A stretch of 64,000 bases of DNA, taken from positions 4,265,886 through 4,329,885 of the forward strand of contig NZ_KN150731.1 in the NCBI RefSeq assembly GCF_000754805.1, read 5' to 3'. Each line of letters begins with the position of its first letter. Position 1 is the first letter of the stretch. The DNA comes from Yersinia frederiksenii ATCC 33641 (GTDB lineage: Bacteria > Pseudomonadota > Gammaproteobacteria > Enterobacterales > Enterobacteriaceae). Made by a program: the position numbers and the translations under genes. The notes below the pieces were generated by a model. The model made no database searches and was not told the DNA's origin. It saw only the letters and a list, made by a program, of their open reading frames with translations. Positions 28,603 to 38,954 of this stretch are shown here, piece by piece.

Positions 28603-30150
28603 TTATTTTTTATCTGAACGGCAGCGGATAGCGCGGTATAACGTCAATACCCCGAGAACCAAGGTGATAATCCACATTGGCCAAGAACCAAAACGAGCAT
28701 AAGGGGTAAGGCCCGTGGTTGGTGTGACTTTAACTTCCAGTACCTGCTGGGTAAACTGCGGGATCTGCGCCTGCACTTCACCACTCGGACCGATTGCTGC
28801 GGTAATACCATTATTGGTCGAGCGCAGCAGAGGGCGACCCAACTCTAGCGCTCGCATCCGTGCCATTTGGAAATGCTGCCATGGGCCGATAGAGTGACCA
28901 AACCAGGCATCGTTAGAGACGGTCAGCAGGAAATGGGTATCAGGTCTGAAATTATCCCGCACCTGCTGGCCCAAGACAATTTCATAACAGATAGCTGCCG
29001 TCAGGTTAAATCCAGCCACATTGAGCTGCGGCTGTACATAATCGCCTCTACTGAATGAGGACATCGGTAAATCAAATAACGGAGCCAGAGGGCGTAGCAG
29101 TGATTCCAGCGGCACAAACTCACCAAATGGAACCAGGTGATGTTTGCTATAGCGATTGTGAGTCGGGTATTGATAAGGCTCTTTGTCCCCTAACACAATG
29201 ATACTGTTAAAGAAGTGATAACCCTTACCCTCAGGTCGGCGCTGGGCGTCAATAATTCCAGTAATCAGGCTGCTATGGCTGGCTCGCATCAGGCCGTCAA
29301 CCATAGTGAGGAAGGTGTTCTGATCGGTTTCAATGTCAGGAATCGCTGATTCTGGCCAGATGATAATCGGCGCTTTACCCATATACGGGCGCGTTTCATT
29401 CAGATACGTTTGTAACGTGCTGAGCAGGACTTTAGGGTCCCACTTCATTGATTGTGCGATATTACCTTGCACCATAGCGACATTCACGGCGCGTTCGGGC
29501 TCGGGGGTGAACCAATGCAATTGGCGCAGTGGCCAAGGCAGCAGTAACATCGCCACGGCAATAATCGCGGCGGTAATACGGCGCTGATAGCAGGCGTAAA
29601 CCAGTAACCCACTGATAGACATCAACATGAAGGTGACGCCATCGACTCCAAGGATTGGAGCAATGCCCCGTAATGGACCATTAATTTGGCTATAACCAAA
29701 TTGTAACCACGGGAAGCCGGTCAATACCCAGCCGCGCAAGAATTCAGTCAGTTGCCACACTACCGGAGCGGTAATCGCCAGCCGCCACCAGCTTGCTTTA
29801 GGGCACAGTCGCGCTAAAACACCGGCAAACAGCATGGTGTAGAGCGACAGATATGCCGCCAGTAGCACCACCAGGAATATGTTGATAGCCATTGGCATAC
29901 CGCCAAATTCCGAGATGCTGACATAGACCCAGTTAATGCCGCTCCCAAACTGCCCCATACCCCAACAAAAACCAATGAATGCAGCTTGTTTCGTGCTGCG
30001 ATTCAATGTCAGGCTGAGTAAGCCAAATAGCGAAATAATAGCCGCTGGCCAGTGGTCAAATGGCGAGTAGGCCAACGTACCGCAAGCGCCAAAAAGTAGC
30101 GCCAGCAGGGCGCGAGCCCACTGGCGTTGAAGGTATGAAGCGATAGGCAT
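28603..30150 (-). CDS. lnt: Apolipoprotein N-acyltransferase Lnt
   Basis: 515 residues (E. coli 512). Six or more N-terminal helices, then a periplasmic nitrilase-like domain with the triad Glu (IIWPESAI), Lys ([11 protein letters not shown]) and Cys (AICYEI). It adds the third acyl chain to lipoproteins. The frame is open to 30189 inside corC; ATG 30150 ([10 protein letters not shown]) aligns with the E. coli start. Neither start has a clear RBS. It lies 7 bases after corC and is probably coupled to it. Confidence 0.96.
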   Translation of the reverse strand: MPIASYLQRQWARALLALLFGACGTLAYSPFDHWPAAIISLFGLLSLTLNRSTKQAAFIGFCWGMGQFGSGINWVYVSISEFGGMPMAINIFLVVLLAAYLSLYTMLFAGVLARLCPKASWWRLAITAPVVWQLTEFLRGWVLTGFPWLQFGYSQINGPLRGIAPILGVDGVTFMLMSISGLLVYACYQRRITAAIIAVAMLLLPWPLRQLHWFTPEPERAVNVAMVQGNIAQSMKWDPKVLLSTLQTYLNETRPYMGKAPIIIWPESAIPDIETDQNTFLTMVDGLMRASHSSLITGIIDAQRRPEGKGYHFFNSIIVLGDKEPYQYPTHNRYSKHHLVPFGEFVPLESLLRPLAPLFDLPMSSFSRGDYVQPQLNVAGFNLTAAICYEIVLGQQVRDNFRPDTHFLLTVSNDAWFGHSIGPWQHFQMARMRALELGRPLLRSTNNGITAAIGPSGEVQAQIPQFTQQVLEVKVTPTTGLTPYARFGSWPMWIITLVLGVLTLYRAIRCRSDKK

Positions 30151-30157
30151 TGAGGAT

Positions 30158-31036
30158 TTATTCTTCCAGTTTGGGTTGCGGAGCGTCATCCGGGATTTTC
30201 ACATGAACCTGAATGATACGTCGGCTATCCGCCATGGCAACTTTAAATAAGTAACCTTCAATTTCAATAGTTTCACCGCGAGCAGGTAAATGACCAAAGG
30301 CCTGCATCACTAAACCACCGATAGTGTCCACTTCATTGTCGCTGAAATGGGTATTGAATACTTCATTGAAATCTTCAATTTGTGTCAACGCGCGAATGGT
30401 GTATGTGTGCCGACTGAGCTGACGAACATCTCTGTCTTCCTCATCATCATACTCATCTTCTATTTCGCCAACGATCAGCTCAAGAATATCTTCAATGGTC
30501 ACCAGGCCTGAGACGCCACCAAACTCATCAATGACAATAGCCATATGATAGCGCTGGGAGCGGAACTCCTTTAGCATCCGATCAACACGCTTACTTTCAG
30601 GCACCACAACCGCCGTCCGTAAGACTTTATCAATGCTGAATGGCTCAGAATCCGTGCGCATAAACGGCAGCAGATCTTTGGCCATTAGAATGCCTTCAAT
30701 ATGATCTTTATCTTCGCTGATCACTGGAAAGCGGGAGTGAGCAGATTCAATAATGACATCCAGGCACTCATCCAGCGTTTGATTACGTTTCAATGTAACC
30801 ATCTGAGAGCGGGGGATCATGATGTCCCGCACGCGCTGCTCGGCGATATCCATCACACCTTCTAGCATGTCTCGGGTATCGGGATCGATCAGATCGTTTT
30901 GTTCAGAATCACGGATAAGCTCTACCAGATCACCACGATTTTTAGGTTCACCGTGGAATAACTGGTTAAGGATGAGAGTAAAGAACCCTTTCTTGGGACT
31001 GGGGCTATCGTTGTTTTGTGAGTGGTCGTCGCTCAT
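30158..31036 (-). CDS. corC: CBS-domain protein CorC (YbeX)
   Basis: 292 residues: two CBS domains (about 65-190; [51 protein letters not shown]) and a C-terminal CorC/HlyC transporter-associated domain. No membrane part, as in E. coli. It was linked to Co/Mg efflux with CorA and to ribosome metabolism with ybeY/ybeZ. Acidic run [11 protein letters not shown] after the CBS pair is conserved. Confidence 0.96.
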   Translation of the reverse strand: MSDDHSQNNDSPSPKKGFFTLILNQLFHGEPKNRGDLVELIRDSEQNDLIDPDTRDMLEGVMDIAEQRVRDIMIPRSQMVTLKRNQTLDECLDVIIESAHSRFPVISEDKDHIEGILMAKDLLPFMRTDSEPFSIDKVLRTAVVVPESKRVDRMLKEFRSQRYHMAIVIDEFGGVSGLVTIEDILELIVGEIEDEYDDEEDRDVRQLSRHTYTIRALTQIEDFNEVFNTHFSDNEVDTIGGLVMQAFGHLPARGETIEIEGYLFKVAMADSRRIIQVHVKIPDDAPQPKLEE

Positions 31037-31160
31037 GGCGTTTTAGTTAAGTTTACCCATATTAAATTAAATTATTATCGGCAGCGGTAAACTCACACCG
31101 CCGACATCACTTGTTATTTTCACCCTGTCAACAGGGCATCAGTACACCCGATTAACGGGC

Positions 31161-31634
31161 TTATTCGGGGTCTTTCTCTGAAATATACGGGTCTGGATAA
31201 CCCAAATTCTGCATTATTTCAGTCTCAATCGACTCCATTTCTTCAGCTTCATCGTCAACGATGTGGTCATACCCTAGCAGATGGAGACTGCCGTGAACAA
31301 CCATATGCGCCCAATGAGCCAATAGAGCTTTATCTTGTTCAACCGCTTCTTGCTCTACGACCTGACGGCAAATGATTAAATCACCCAATAGTGGCAGTTC
31401 AATTTCAGGTGGGGCCTCAAAAGGAAAAGACAAGACATTGGTTGATTTATCTTTACCGCGATAGGTCAAATTTAGCTCATGGCTTTCTGCTTCATCAACC
31501 AGGCGGATGGTCACTTCAGCGACTTCCTGAAATTGGGGTAGCACCGCTTCCAGCCAACGTTGAAAATCGGCTTCAGTCGGTAAACCCTGACTATCGGCGC
31601 AGGCAATTTGTAAATCGAGGATAACTTGGCTCAC
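31161..31634 (-). CDS. ybeY: Endoribonuclease / rRNA maturation factor YbeY
   Basis: 157 residues. Zinc motif [15 protein letters not shown] (H-x3-H-x5-H near 114-124) and the [14 protein letters not shown] strand. It is needed for 16S 3'-end maturation and 70S quality control. It overlaps ybeZ by four bases (ATGA). The next gene corC is 124 bases on, a wider gap than in E. coli. Confidence 0.98.
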   Translation of the reverse strand: MSQVILDLQIACADSQGLPTEADFQRWLEAVLPQFQEVAEVTIRLVDEAESHELNLTYRGKDKSTNVLSFPFEAPPEIELPLLGDLIICRQVVEQEAVEQDKALLAHWAHMVVHGSLHLLGYDHIVDDEAEEMESIETEIMQNLGYPDPYISEKDPE

Positions 31635-32704
31635 GGAGCCTCCTGCTCTGACGGGGTATGACTTTCCCGCTTACGTTGTTCGGCAATGGCATCTTTGCGT
31701 TTTTGTTCCGCCGCTTCCCAGGCTTCATAGGCAATAACTACCCGGGCAACCACAGGATGACGCACGACATCTTCACTATGGAAGAAGTTAAAGCTCAGCT
31801 CTTCCACATCAGATAACACTTCAATGGCATGGCTTAGGCCTGATTTCTGATGGCGTGGTAAGTCAGTTTGCGTTATATCACCGGTAATCACCGCTTTGGA
31901 GTTGAAACCAATACGGGTCAGAAACATTTTCATCTGCTCGATGGTGGTGTTCTGGCTTTCATCCAAAATGATAAACGCGTCATTTAGGGTACGACCACGC
32001 ATATAGGCCAGTGGCGCGACTTCAATCACATTACGCTCAATCAGTTTTTCAACTCGCTCAAAGCCCAGCATTTCAAATAGGGCATCATAAAGTGGGCGCA
32101 GATAAGGGTCGACTTTTTGACTGAGGTCTCCGGGCAAGAAACCCAGCTTTTCGCCAGCTTCAACCGCTGGGCGTGTCAACAAGATACGCCGTACATTTTG
32201 ACGCTCCAGGGCATCCACCGCGGCAGCCACTGCCAGATAAGTTTTCCCGGTACCGGCTGGACCAATCCCGAAAGTGATATCGTGGTCGAGAATATTGGCG
32301 ATGTACTGTGCCTGATTGGGGGTCCGAGGTTTGACCATTCCGCGCTTGGTACGGATATTCACCGCTTTTCCGTAGTCAGGTACGCTCTCGGCGGTTTGTT
32401 CCAAGACGCGGCTCTCTTTCACGGCAAGGTGAATAGCTTCAGGGTCGATATCTGGGATGACACCACGGATGGACGCAGTATCAACATACAGATGGCGCAG
32501 GATATCTGCCGCTGCAACAACGCAGATATTCTTACCGACTAACTTGAAACGATTATCACGACGATTAATTTCAATACCTAATCGGCGCTCCAACTGCTTA
32601 ATGTTGTCATCAAAAGGGCCGCACAAGCTCAGCAGGCGCTGATTATCGGCGGGTTCCAGCAAGATTTCTTGTGTCACGACGTGCAAACTGTTTCTCTGAG
32701 TCAC
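31631..32704 (-). CDS. ybeZ: PhoH-like ATPase YbeZ
   Basis: 357 residues. PhoH domain with Walker [15 protein letters not shown], Walker [12 protein letters not shown] and [16 protein letters not shown]. Works with YbeY in RNA processing. The open frame begins at GTG 32722, but GTG 32704 has AGAGGA 6 bases before it and is preferred; the duplicated TQRN codons at the two GTGs make the choice visible. A small repeat may have duplicated the start. Confidence 0.95.
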   Translation of the reverse strand: MTQRNSLHVVTQEILLEPADNQRLLSLCGPFDDNIKQLERRLGIEINRRDNRFKLVGKNICVVAAADILRHLYVDTASIRGVIPDIDPEAIHLAVKESRVLEQTAESVPDYGKAVNIRTKRGMVKPRTPNQAQYIANILDHDITFGIGPAGTGKTYLAVAAAVDALERQNVRRILLTRPAVEAGEKLGFLPGDLSQKVDPYLRPLYDALFEMLGFERVEKLIERNVIEVAPLAYMRGRTLNDAFIILDESQNTTIEQMKMFLTRIGFNSKAVITGDITQTDLPRHQKSGLSHAIEVLSDVEELSFNFFHSEDVVRHPVVARVVIAYEAWEAAEQKRKDAIAEQRKRESHTPSEQEAP

Positions 32705-32949
32705 TGCATTCCTCTGGGTCACTTAGGGCCGGTTTATTTGAAGCCAAGGTGCAACTCCAATGACTTTAGATATATCACAAGCTGATGTAACACTAATAAT
32801 ACATGTCATTTCTGAATTATTCATGGTGCAGGGCGCTGACGCAAGTTTGCCACTTATCAATATGTCTCTTCGGCCTCTATTCAAATAGCGACCGTCATAT
32901 GGCGCAACTTTAAAAGTCGGAATCTGCGTAGCATCCCGCCAAAATAAAA

Positions 32950-32973
32950 CAGGCACTGAAAATACAGTGCCTG
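32950..32973 (-). terminator. Terminator after miaB
   Basis: CAGGCACTG, loop AAAATA, CAGTGCCTG; minus-strand tail TTTTATTTT. Confidence 0.92.
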
Positions 32974-32994
32974 CTTGTGCGAAGTGGCTCGAAA

Positions 32995-34419
32995 TTAAGG
33001 CTGATACAGGCCAACACCGATTTCATTTTCTTTGCGGGTTCGGGCAATTACCGATTGCGGTGACTCATGAACTCGCAGCTCCATTTGGTCTTCGGTACGT
33101 AGCAAAATACCCCGCAGCGAGCTGGCATAAACGTCAACAATTTCCACGTCAACGAATTTGCCAATCATCTCTGGTGTCCCTTCAAAATTGACTACGCGGT
33201 TATTTTCGGTGCGCCCAGCCAACTCCATGACATTCTTGCGCGAGGTTCCTTCCACCAGAATTCGTTGCACTGTACCCACCATCCGGCGACTGATCTCCAT
33301 TGCCTGTTGGGTAATACGCTGTTGCAAAATATGTAGCCGCTGCTTCTTTTCGTCCTCGCTGACATCGTCCGGAAGGTCTGCCGCTGGGGTTCCGGGGCGG
33401 GAGGAATAGATAAAACTGTAGCTGGTATCAAAGTGAACATCCGCCACCAGTTTCATGGTTTGCTCAAAATCTTGCTGAGTTTCACCAGGGAAACCGATGA
33501 TAAAATCAGAACTAATTTGGATATCAGGCCGCGCTTGACGCAGTTTGCGGATGATAGCTTTGTACTCCAGTGCGGTATGAGCGCGTTTCATCATTGTCAA
33601 AATACGGTCAGAGCCACTTTGCACTGGTAGGTGTAGGAAGCTCACCAGTTCTGGAGTGTCACGATAAACATCAATGATATCATCTGTGAATTCAATGGGA
33701 TGGCTGGTGGTGAAACGCACACGGTCAATACCATCGATGGCGGCAACTAAGCGCAATAACTCGGCAAAACTACAGATATCACCATCATAGGTCGCCCCAC
33801 GATAGGCATTTACATTCTGACCCAGCAAGTTCACTTCCCGCACACCTTGAGCGGCTAACTGTGCAATTTCAAACAAAATATCATCACTTGGCCGGCTGAC
33901 TTCCTCACCTCGGGTGTAAGGCACCACACAGAATGTGCAGTATTTATTACAGCCTTCCATGATGGAAACAAATGCTGTGGGGCCTTCGGCGCGTGGTTCT
34001 GGCAGACGATCAAATTTTTCAATTTCGGGGAAGCTGATGTCTACTATCGGGCTGTGCGTGCCTTGCACATGATTAATCATTTCTGGTAAGCGATGCAGGG
34101 TTTGTGGGCCAAAGATCACATCAACACAGGGCGCGCGCTGGCGTAGATGTTCGCCTTCTTGTGAGGCTACGCAACCGCCGACGCCAATAATCAATTCAGG
34201 GTTTTTCTCTTTCAATAATTTCCAGTGCCCCAGCAGACTGAATACCTTCTCTTGCGCTTTTTCGCGGATAGAGCAGGTATTAAGCAGCAGCAAATCAGCC
34301 TCTTCCGGGATTTCAGTCAACTGGTAGCCATGGGTGCTGGCCAGCAAATCAGCCATTTTTGATGAATCATACTCATTCATCTGGCAGCCCCAGGTTTTGA
34401 TGTGCAGTTTTTTAATCAT
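32995..34419 (-). CDS. miaB: tRNA-2-methylthio-N6-dimethylallyladenosine synthase MiaB
   Basis: 474 residues, E. coli length. UPF0004 domain with cysteines in [21 protein letters not shown] and GGCVASQEG; radical [21 protein letters not shown]-terminal TRAM domain. It adds the methylthio group at A37 of tRNAs reading UNN codons. The ubiF gene diverges from it. Confidence 0.98.
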   Translation of the reverse strand: MIKKLHIKTWGCQMNEYDSSKMADLLASTHGYQLTEIPEEADLLLLNTCSIREKAQEKVFSLLGHWKLLKEKNPELIIGVGGCVASQEGEHLRQRAPCVDVIFGPQTLHRLPEMINHVQGTHSPIVDISFPEIEKFDRLPEPRAEGPTAFVSIMEGCNKYCTFCVVPYTRGEEVSRPSDDILFEIAQLAAQGVREVNLLGQNVNAYRGATYDGDICSFAELLRLVAAIDGIDRVRFTTSHPIEFTDDIIDVYRDTPELVSFLHLPVQSGSDRILTMMKRAHTALEYKAIIRKLRQARPDIQISSDFIIGFPGETQQDFEQTMKLVADVHFDTSYSFIYSSRPGTPAADLPDDVSEDEKKQRLHILQQRITQQAMEISRRMVGTVQRILVEGTSRKNVMELAGRTENNRVVNFEGTPEMIGKFVDVEIVDVYASSLRGILLRTEDQMELRVHESPQSVIARTRKENEIGVGLYQP

Positions 34420-34665
34420 TGCCTATCTACCGTCAAAAAATTCATCTTAAAAGTCACATAGCGCGGTGTGGCTCTTCGTGCAGTGCTGCATAAATAGAAT
34501 AGGGGTAGCACAAAGGCTCCTTGGTCATGAGGCTATTGTAGTCATTTGCCATTGCGATGACCACCGCATAACGGTTTACTTATTCTGATAGGGGATGAAA
34601 AATCCGGTACACTTGGGGTAAACAAGACACTTGCCGGTGCAGGTGTTATTAATCACTTTTAAAGC

Positions 34666-35856
34666 ATGGCCAAAATGAATAAATCGCAACCAAATTATGA
34701 TGTTGTGGTGGTGGGTGGTGGCATGGTGGGTGCTGCGGCGGCACTAGGGCTAGCCCAAACTGGCTGGTCAGTAGCATTACTGGAGCATGAGGCACCCGCG
34801 GAATTTGATGTCAATAGCGCTCCGGATCTACGGGTTTCGGCTATTGGTTGTACCTCTGTGTCATTGCTCAAGCAACTTAACGTTTGGCCGCGAGTACAGC
34901 AAATGCGTTATGCGCCTTATCGTCGCCTGGAGACCTGGGAGCAGCCAGGTTCTCACGTTATCTTTGATGCGGCATCGCTTTCATTGCCAGAACTGGGTTT
35001 TATGGTTGAAAACCGGATTTTGCAGTTGGCGCTGTGGCAACAGATGGCGGAATGCCCTAATTTGACGTTACTGTGCCCGTCACGGCTACAAAGCATGGCT
35101 AGAGTAGATGAGTGCTGGAAAATCACTTTAGATGCTCAGCAAGAGATACAGGGCCGTTTAGTGATAGGGGCAGATGGTGCCAACTCGCTAGTGCGGCGTT
35201 TAGCCGGTATTGGAACCAGTGGATGGCAATATCGTCAGTCTTGCATGCTAATTACCGTCGAAACGGATACCGCCCAACAAGATACAACCTGGCAGCAGTT
35301 TTTCCCAACCGGTCCTCGCGCTTTTCTGCCGCTGTTTGATAATTGGGCATCACTGGTGTGGTATGACAGCCCACAGCGCATCCGCCAGCTTCAGGCGCTG
35401 CCAATGGCACAACTGAACCAAGAAATTGCAGCCGCTTTTCCGTCTCGTCTGGGAGCGGTTAAGGCAATTGCAGCGGGTTCTTTCCCGCTGGTTCGCCGGC
35501 ATGCTCAGCAATATGTCCAGCCGGGGTTAGTGTTGTTGGGCGATGCCGCCCATACCATCAATCCGCTAGCCGGGCAGGGGGTTAATCTGGGCTACCGGGA
35601 TGTTGATGCGCTGCTAGAGGTGTTGAATCAGGCGCGTGAACGGGCTGAGCTTTGGCACAGTGAGCCGGTATTACTGCGTTATCAGCGGCGTCGTCGTACC
35701 GATAATCTGATTATGCAAAGCGGCATGGATGTATTTTACACCACCTTTAGTAATAATCTGCCTGCAGTGAAATTTGTACGTAATCTGGCGCTGATCACTG
35801 CGCAACGCGCGGGTAAGCTTAAGGAATATGCTTTGAGGTATGCGTTGGGGCTGTAA
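34666..35856 (+). CDS. ubiF: 3-demethoxyubiquinol hydroxylase UbiF
   Basis: 396 residues, FAD-dependent aromatic hydroxylase: N-terminal VVVVGGGMVGAAAALGLA, middle LVIGADGANSLVRR, and GDAAHTINPLAGQGVNLGY. It performs the C6 hydroxylation late in ubiquinone synthesis. It starts MAKMNKSQPNYD; the second Met (34675) is also possible. Convergent with the tRNA operon. Confidence 0.96.
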   Translation: MAKMNKSQPNYDVVVVGGGMVGAAAALGLAQTGWSVALLEHEAPAEFDVNSAPDLRVSAIGCTSVSLLKQLNVWPRVQQMRYAPYRRLETWEQPGSHVIFDAASLSLPELGFMVENRILQLALWQQMAECPNLTLLCPSRLQSMARVDECWKITLDAQQEIQGRLVIGADGANSLVRRLAGIGTSGWQYRQSCMLITVETDTAQQDTTWQQFFPTGPRAFLPLFDNWASLVWYDSPQRIRQLQALPMAQLNQEIAAAFPSRLGAVKAIAAGSFPLVRRHAQQYVQPGLVLLGDAAHTINPLAGQGVNLGYRDVDALLEVLNQARERAELWHSEPVLLRYQRRRRTDNLIMQSGMDVFYTTFSNNLPAVKFVRNLALITAQRAGKLKEYALRYALGL

Positions 35857-35960
35857 GTTCGTCCCACGGTTATGGCCTGTATGTAAATATTGGTTTTGCC
35901 TACAGGCTATTTAAGTTCAATGGCTCAATCAATAATTAAGAAAACAAAATCCAGAAAAGC

Positions 35961-35985
35961 AAAAAGCCCGCCGAAGCGAGCTTTT
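35961..35985 (-). terminator. Terminator of the tRNA operon
   Basis: AAAAGC..GC, loop CGAA, GC..GCTTTT: 7 of 8 stem pairs, then TTTTTGCTTTTC on the minus strand, directly behind the last tRNA. Confidence 0.85.
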
Positions 35986-35992
35986 CTAAATT

Positions 35993-36067
35993 TGGCTGGG
36001 GTACGAGGATTCGAACCTCGGAATGCTGGAATCAGAATCCAGTGCCTTACCGCTTGGCGATACCCCA
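35993..36067 (-). tRNA. glnV: tRNA-Gln (CUG)
   Basis: 75 bases with encoded CCA. Anticodon CTG in the loop ATTCTGATT, T-loop GTTCGAATC, acceptor TGGGGTA/TACCCCA. E. coli has two copies (glnV, glnX); only one is here. Confidence 0.97.
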
Positions 36068-36072
36068 AAAGA

Positions 36073-36149
36073 TGGTGGCTACGACGGGAATCGAACCTGT
36101 GACCCCAGCATTATGAGTGCTGTGCTCTAACCAGCTGAGCTACGTAGCC
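36073..36149 (-). tRNA. metU: tRNA-Met (elongator, CAU)
   Basis: 77 bases with encoded CCA, anticodon CAT in the loop CTCATAA, T-loop GTTCGATTC. Identical to the copy at 36536-36612. Confidence 0.97.
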
Positions 36150-36179
36150 ATCTTAAATCTTTATTCTTAAGAGATTGTA

Positions 36180-36254
36180 TGGCTGGGATACCAGGATTCG
36201 AACCTGGGAATGCCAGGATCAAAACCTGGTGCCTTACCGCTTGGCGATATCCCA
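36180..36254 (-). tRNA. glnW: tRNA-Gln (UUG)
   Basis: 75 bases with encoded CCA; anticodon TTG in the loop GTTTTGATC. Identical to 36340-36414. Confidence 0.97.
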
Positions 36255-36339
36255 ACTGAAATACAATTCTTTTTTTGCTGACTTAGCACTACCACAGCAC
36301 AACTTCACTGCTTTACAGCTATCCATCCAATAAAAAAGA

Positions 36340-36414
36340 TGGCTGGGATACCAGGATTCGAACCTGGGAATGCCAGGATCAAAACCTGGTGCCTTACCGC
36401 TTGGCGATATCCCA
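36340..36414 (-). tRNA. glnU: tRNA-Gln (UUG)
   Basis: 75 bases with encoded CCA, anticodon TTG; same sequence as 36180-36254, separated by an 85-base spacer. Confidence 0.97.
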
Positions 36415-36443
36415 TCCGCTGTGACAAACCGATGAACGAATAA

Positions 36444-36528
36444 TGGTGCGGGAGGCGAGACTTGAACTCGCACACCTTGCGGCGCTAGAACCTAAATCTA
36501 GTGCGTCTACCAATTTCGCCACTCCCGC
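36444..36528 (-). tRNA. leuW: tRNA-Leu (UAG)
   Basis: 85 bases with encoded CCA and a long variable arm; anticodon TAG in the loop ATTTAGGTT. Confidence 0.97.
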
Positions 36529-36535
36529 AAAAAGA

Positions 36536-36612
36536 TGGTGGCTACGACGGGAATCGAACCTGTGACCCCAGCATTATGAGTGCTGTGCTCTAACCAGCTG
36601 AGCTACGTAGCC
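36536..36612 (-). tRNA. metT: tRNA-Met (elongator, CAU)
   Basis: 77 bases with encoded CCA; first gene of the operon, anticodon CAT. Confidence 0.97.
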
Positions 36613-36640
36613 ATCTTTTTTCGCATTACCTTCATCGGCG

Positions 36641-36680
36641 TTGCGGGGCGCATTATGCGTATATGGCCGAATTGCGTCAA
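36641..36680 (-). promoter_or_regulatory. Stringent-type promoter of the tRNA operon
   Basis: Minus-strand TTGACG (36675-36680), a 17-base spacer and CATAAT (36652-36657), followed by the GC-rich discriminator GCGCCCCGC. This is the arrangement of stable-RNA promoters that ppGpp and DksA shut off. The first tRNA begins about 40 bases downstream of the -10. Confidence 0.85.
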
Positions 36681-36887
36681 CTAATTTTTTCCCAAAAAAG
36701 CGCTGAAAGGGTTCGTTTGTTTGGCTTGTGAACAGTCTGGCGATTAAAGCAGCAGTTATGATGATTAATTGTTGAATTTGCCCGCAAAAGGAATATGTCT
36801 GTCCTGTTTGATGTTGCAGCGGTGTTAGTTGCTCTTAATTACTGAGCTTCTTTGTATTATGGATTCAAGGGGGGGTTAATGGCAGAT

Positions 36888-36917
36888 AAAAAACAAGGCC
36901 GCACAGAGGCGACCTTG
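36888..36917 (-). terminator. Terminator after asnB
   Basis: CAAGG-x-CGC and GCG-x-CCTTG arms (one mismatch) with minus-strand TTTTTTA; 41 bases past the asnB stop. The rest of the gap 36681-36958 shows nothing further. Confidence 0.85.
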
Positions 36918-36958
36918 ATGGTTGAACGATAAATGCCGCTATCCGCAATAAGGTTCGA

Positions 36959-38623
36959 TTATTTATAAGCATCCTGATGCACGCCAACAGCGCGGCCAGA
37001 TGGGTCATCCATGCTTTTGAATGATTCGTCCCACTCAATAGCTTTCGCTGATGAGCATGCGACCGACGGGCCACCAGGGACACACTCGGCGGCACTTGGC
37101 AGCGGGAACAGCTCTTCAAATATTTCGCGATACAAGTAACCTTCTTTGGAAGATGGCGTGTTGTATGGGAAACGGAAGTGAGCAGTTTCCATCTGTTGAT
37201 CAGTAACTTGCTCAGCGGCTTTTTCTTTTAATGTGTCAATCCAGCTGTAGCCCACACCATCAGAAAACTGCTCTTTCTGACGCCATGCCACACTGTGTGG
37301 CAGATAAGATTCGAAACATTCACGCAGTACATGTTTCTCCATCTTGCCATTGCCGCACATTTTATCTTGCGGGTTGATACGCATTGCGACATCAAGGAAG
37401 TTCTTATCCAGGAAAGGTACGCGAGCTTCAACACCCCATGCAGACATCGCTTTGTTGGCACGGGCACAGTCATACATATGCAGAGCTAGCAGCTTACGGA
37501 CCGTTTCTTCATGCAATTCTTTGGCGTTTGGTGCTTTGTGGAAATAGAGATAGCCACCGAATACTTCATCAGAACCTTCACCAGACAGCACCATTTTAAT
37601 ACCCATCGCCTTGATTTTACGTGACATCAGGTACATTGGTGTCGAGGCGCGGATGGTGGTGACATCATAGGTTTCAATGTGATAAATCACATCGCGGATA
37701 GCATCCAGACCCTCTTGCACCGTGAAATGAATTTCATGATGCACAGTGCCTAAATGGTTAGCGACTTCTTTCGCGGCGCGTAAGTCAGGAGAACCCACTA
37801 AACCAACGGCGAAAGAGTGCAGTTGTGGCCACCAAGCTTCACTGCGCTCATCATCTTCTACCCGGCGGGCCGCAAATTTTTTGGTGATAGCTGAAATAAC
37901 GGAAGAATCCAGACCACCGGACAGCAGCACGCCATAAGGGACGTCAGACATTAAATGGCTTTTTACTGCTTCTTCTAATGCGTTAGCCAACTCAACTTTG
38001 TCAGTAACATTGTCTTTTACATTGTCGAAATCAAACCAGTCGCGATGATAATATTCGCGAATTTCCCCGTCTTTGCTCCAAAGATAACTACCCGCCGGGA
38101 ATTCTTTAATGGTGCGGCACACTGGAACCAGGGCTTTCATTTCTGACGCCACAAACATATTGCCGTGTTCGTCGTGGCCCATATACAGCGGAATAATCCC
38201 CAGGTGGTCGCGACCGATCAGATAGGCGTCTTTCTCTGTATCGTATAAGACAAAGGCGAACATGCCTTGCAGATCGTCAAGGAATTCCGGCCCTTTTTCC
38301 TGATACAGCGCCAGAATGACTTCGCAGTCTGAGCCGGTTTGGAATTCGTAGCGATCGCCATATTGTTGACGTAAAGCCTGATGATTATAAATTTCACCGT
38401 TTACCGCCAGAATATGGGTATGAGCAGCATTATACAGCGGTTGAGCACCAGTATTGACGTCGACAATCGACAAGCGTTCATGGGCGAGAATAGCTTTATC
38501 ATTGGCCCACACTCCAGACCAATCCGGGCCACGGTGGCGCATTAAACGTGACATTTCCAGCGCTTTTTTGCGTAACTCAATGGGGTCGGTTTTAAGGTCG
38601 AGGACCCCGAAAATAGAACACAT
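36959..38623 (-). CDS. asnB: Asparagine synthase B (glutamine-hydrolysing)
   Basis: 554 residues, E. coli length. Catalytic Cys2 exposed after Met (MCSIFGVLD), the glutaminase domain (HRGPDWSGVW, VNGEIYNHQ), and the synthetase domain with the pyrophosphate loop LLSGGLDSSV. It converts aspartate to asparagine with glutamine as nitrogen donor. GGGAGA is just before the ATG. Two sigma-54-like promoters and a palindromic GGTGCAATGCACC element upstream suggest nitrogen control. Confidence 0.98.
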   Translation of the reverse strand: MCSIFGVLDLKTDPIELRKKALEMSRLMRHRGPDWSGVWANDKAILAHERLSIVDVNTGAQPLYNAAHTHILAVNGEIYNHQALRQQYGDRYEFQTGSDCEVILALYQEKGPEFLDDLQGMFAFVLYDTEKDAYLIGRDHLGIIPLYMGHDEHGNMFVASEMKALVPVCRTIKEFPAGSYLWSKDGEIREYYHRDWFDFDNVKDNVTDKVELANALEEAVKSHLMSDVPYGVLLSGGLDSSVISAITKKFAARRVEDDERSEAWWPQLHSFAVGLVGSPDLRAAKEVANHLGTVHHEIHFTVQEGLDAIRDVIYHIETYDVTTIRASTPMYLMSRKIKAMGIKMVLSGEGSDEVFGGYLYFHKAPNAKELHEETVRKLLALHMYDCARANKAMSAWGVEARVPFLDKNFLDVAMRINPQDKMCGNGKMEKHVLRECFESYLPHSVAWRQKEQFSDGVGYSWIDTLKEKAAEQVTDQQMETAHFRFPYNTPSSKEGYLYREIFEELFPLPSAAECVPGGPSVACSSAKAIEWDESFKSMDDPSGRAVGVHQDAYK

Positions 38624-38718
38624 AGTAATCTCCCTAACTTCGCTGCTTTGGCGGTGATGATGTTGAATTTGAGTCGTTCATCGCTGGAACTCTTTTTTAC
38701 ATACTTGCTTATGATTGA

Positions 38719-38734
38719 TGCAAGTTATGCCCCA
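38719..38734 (-). promoter_or_regulatory. Sigma-54-like promoter 1 upstream of asnB
   Basis: Minus-strand TGGGGCATAACTTGCA: the -24 GG and -12 GC are at exact spacing (ten bases between), and TTGCA is perfect. The start would be about 85 bases before asnB. Confidence 0.45.
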
Positions 38735-38771
38735 TGACGATGCAGTCATCCGAATAATTTGTAGAAAGTGA

Positions 38772-38788
38772 TGCAAAAAACACGCCAA
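38772..38788 (-). promoter_or_regulatory. Sigma-54-like promoter 2 upstream of asnB
   Basis: Minus-strand TTGGCGTGTTTTTTGCAT fits the sigma-54 consensus YTGGCACGN4TTGCA except for two bases in the -24 part. GG and GC are at exact spacing. It would give a leader of about 140 bases. Confidence 0.55.
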
Positions 38789-38879
38789 TTTATAGCACCA
38801 TAGATTTGCAGCTATAGCAGGCGCGGTTCTTAGGGCATAAAAAGAAAATGCGCCAAAATAGGGAGGAATGGCAAGAAAC

Positions 38880-38898
38880 TTTGGTGCAATGCACCAAA
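38880..38898. promoter_or_regulatory. Palindrome with NtrC-like half-sites upstream of asnB
   Basis: TTTGGTGCAATGCACCAAA is a perfect 9-1-9 palindrome of GGTGC/GCACC half-sites, in the everted order relative to classical NtrC sites. It lies about 110-130 bases upstream of the start predicted from promoter 2, a normal enhancer distance. A similar degenerate copy (GCGCCAAAATAGGGA) is at 38850-38864. Confidence 0.45.
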
Positions 38899-38954
38899 AA
38901 AGGGAATGTAGCGAACAGGGAATAGTGGCGGCCATACATGACCGCCAACGTAAA

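Noticed and set aside
32723-32956. 77-residue minus-strand frame between miaB and ybeZ
   Set aside because: It starts inside the miaB terminator, has no RBS and no family pattern.
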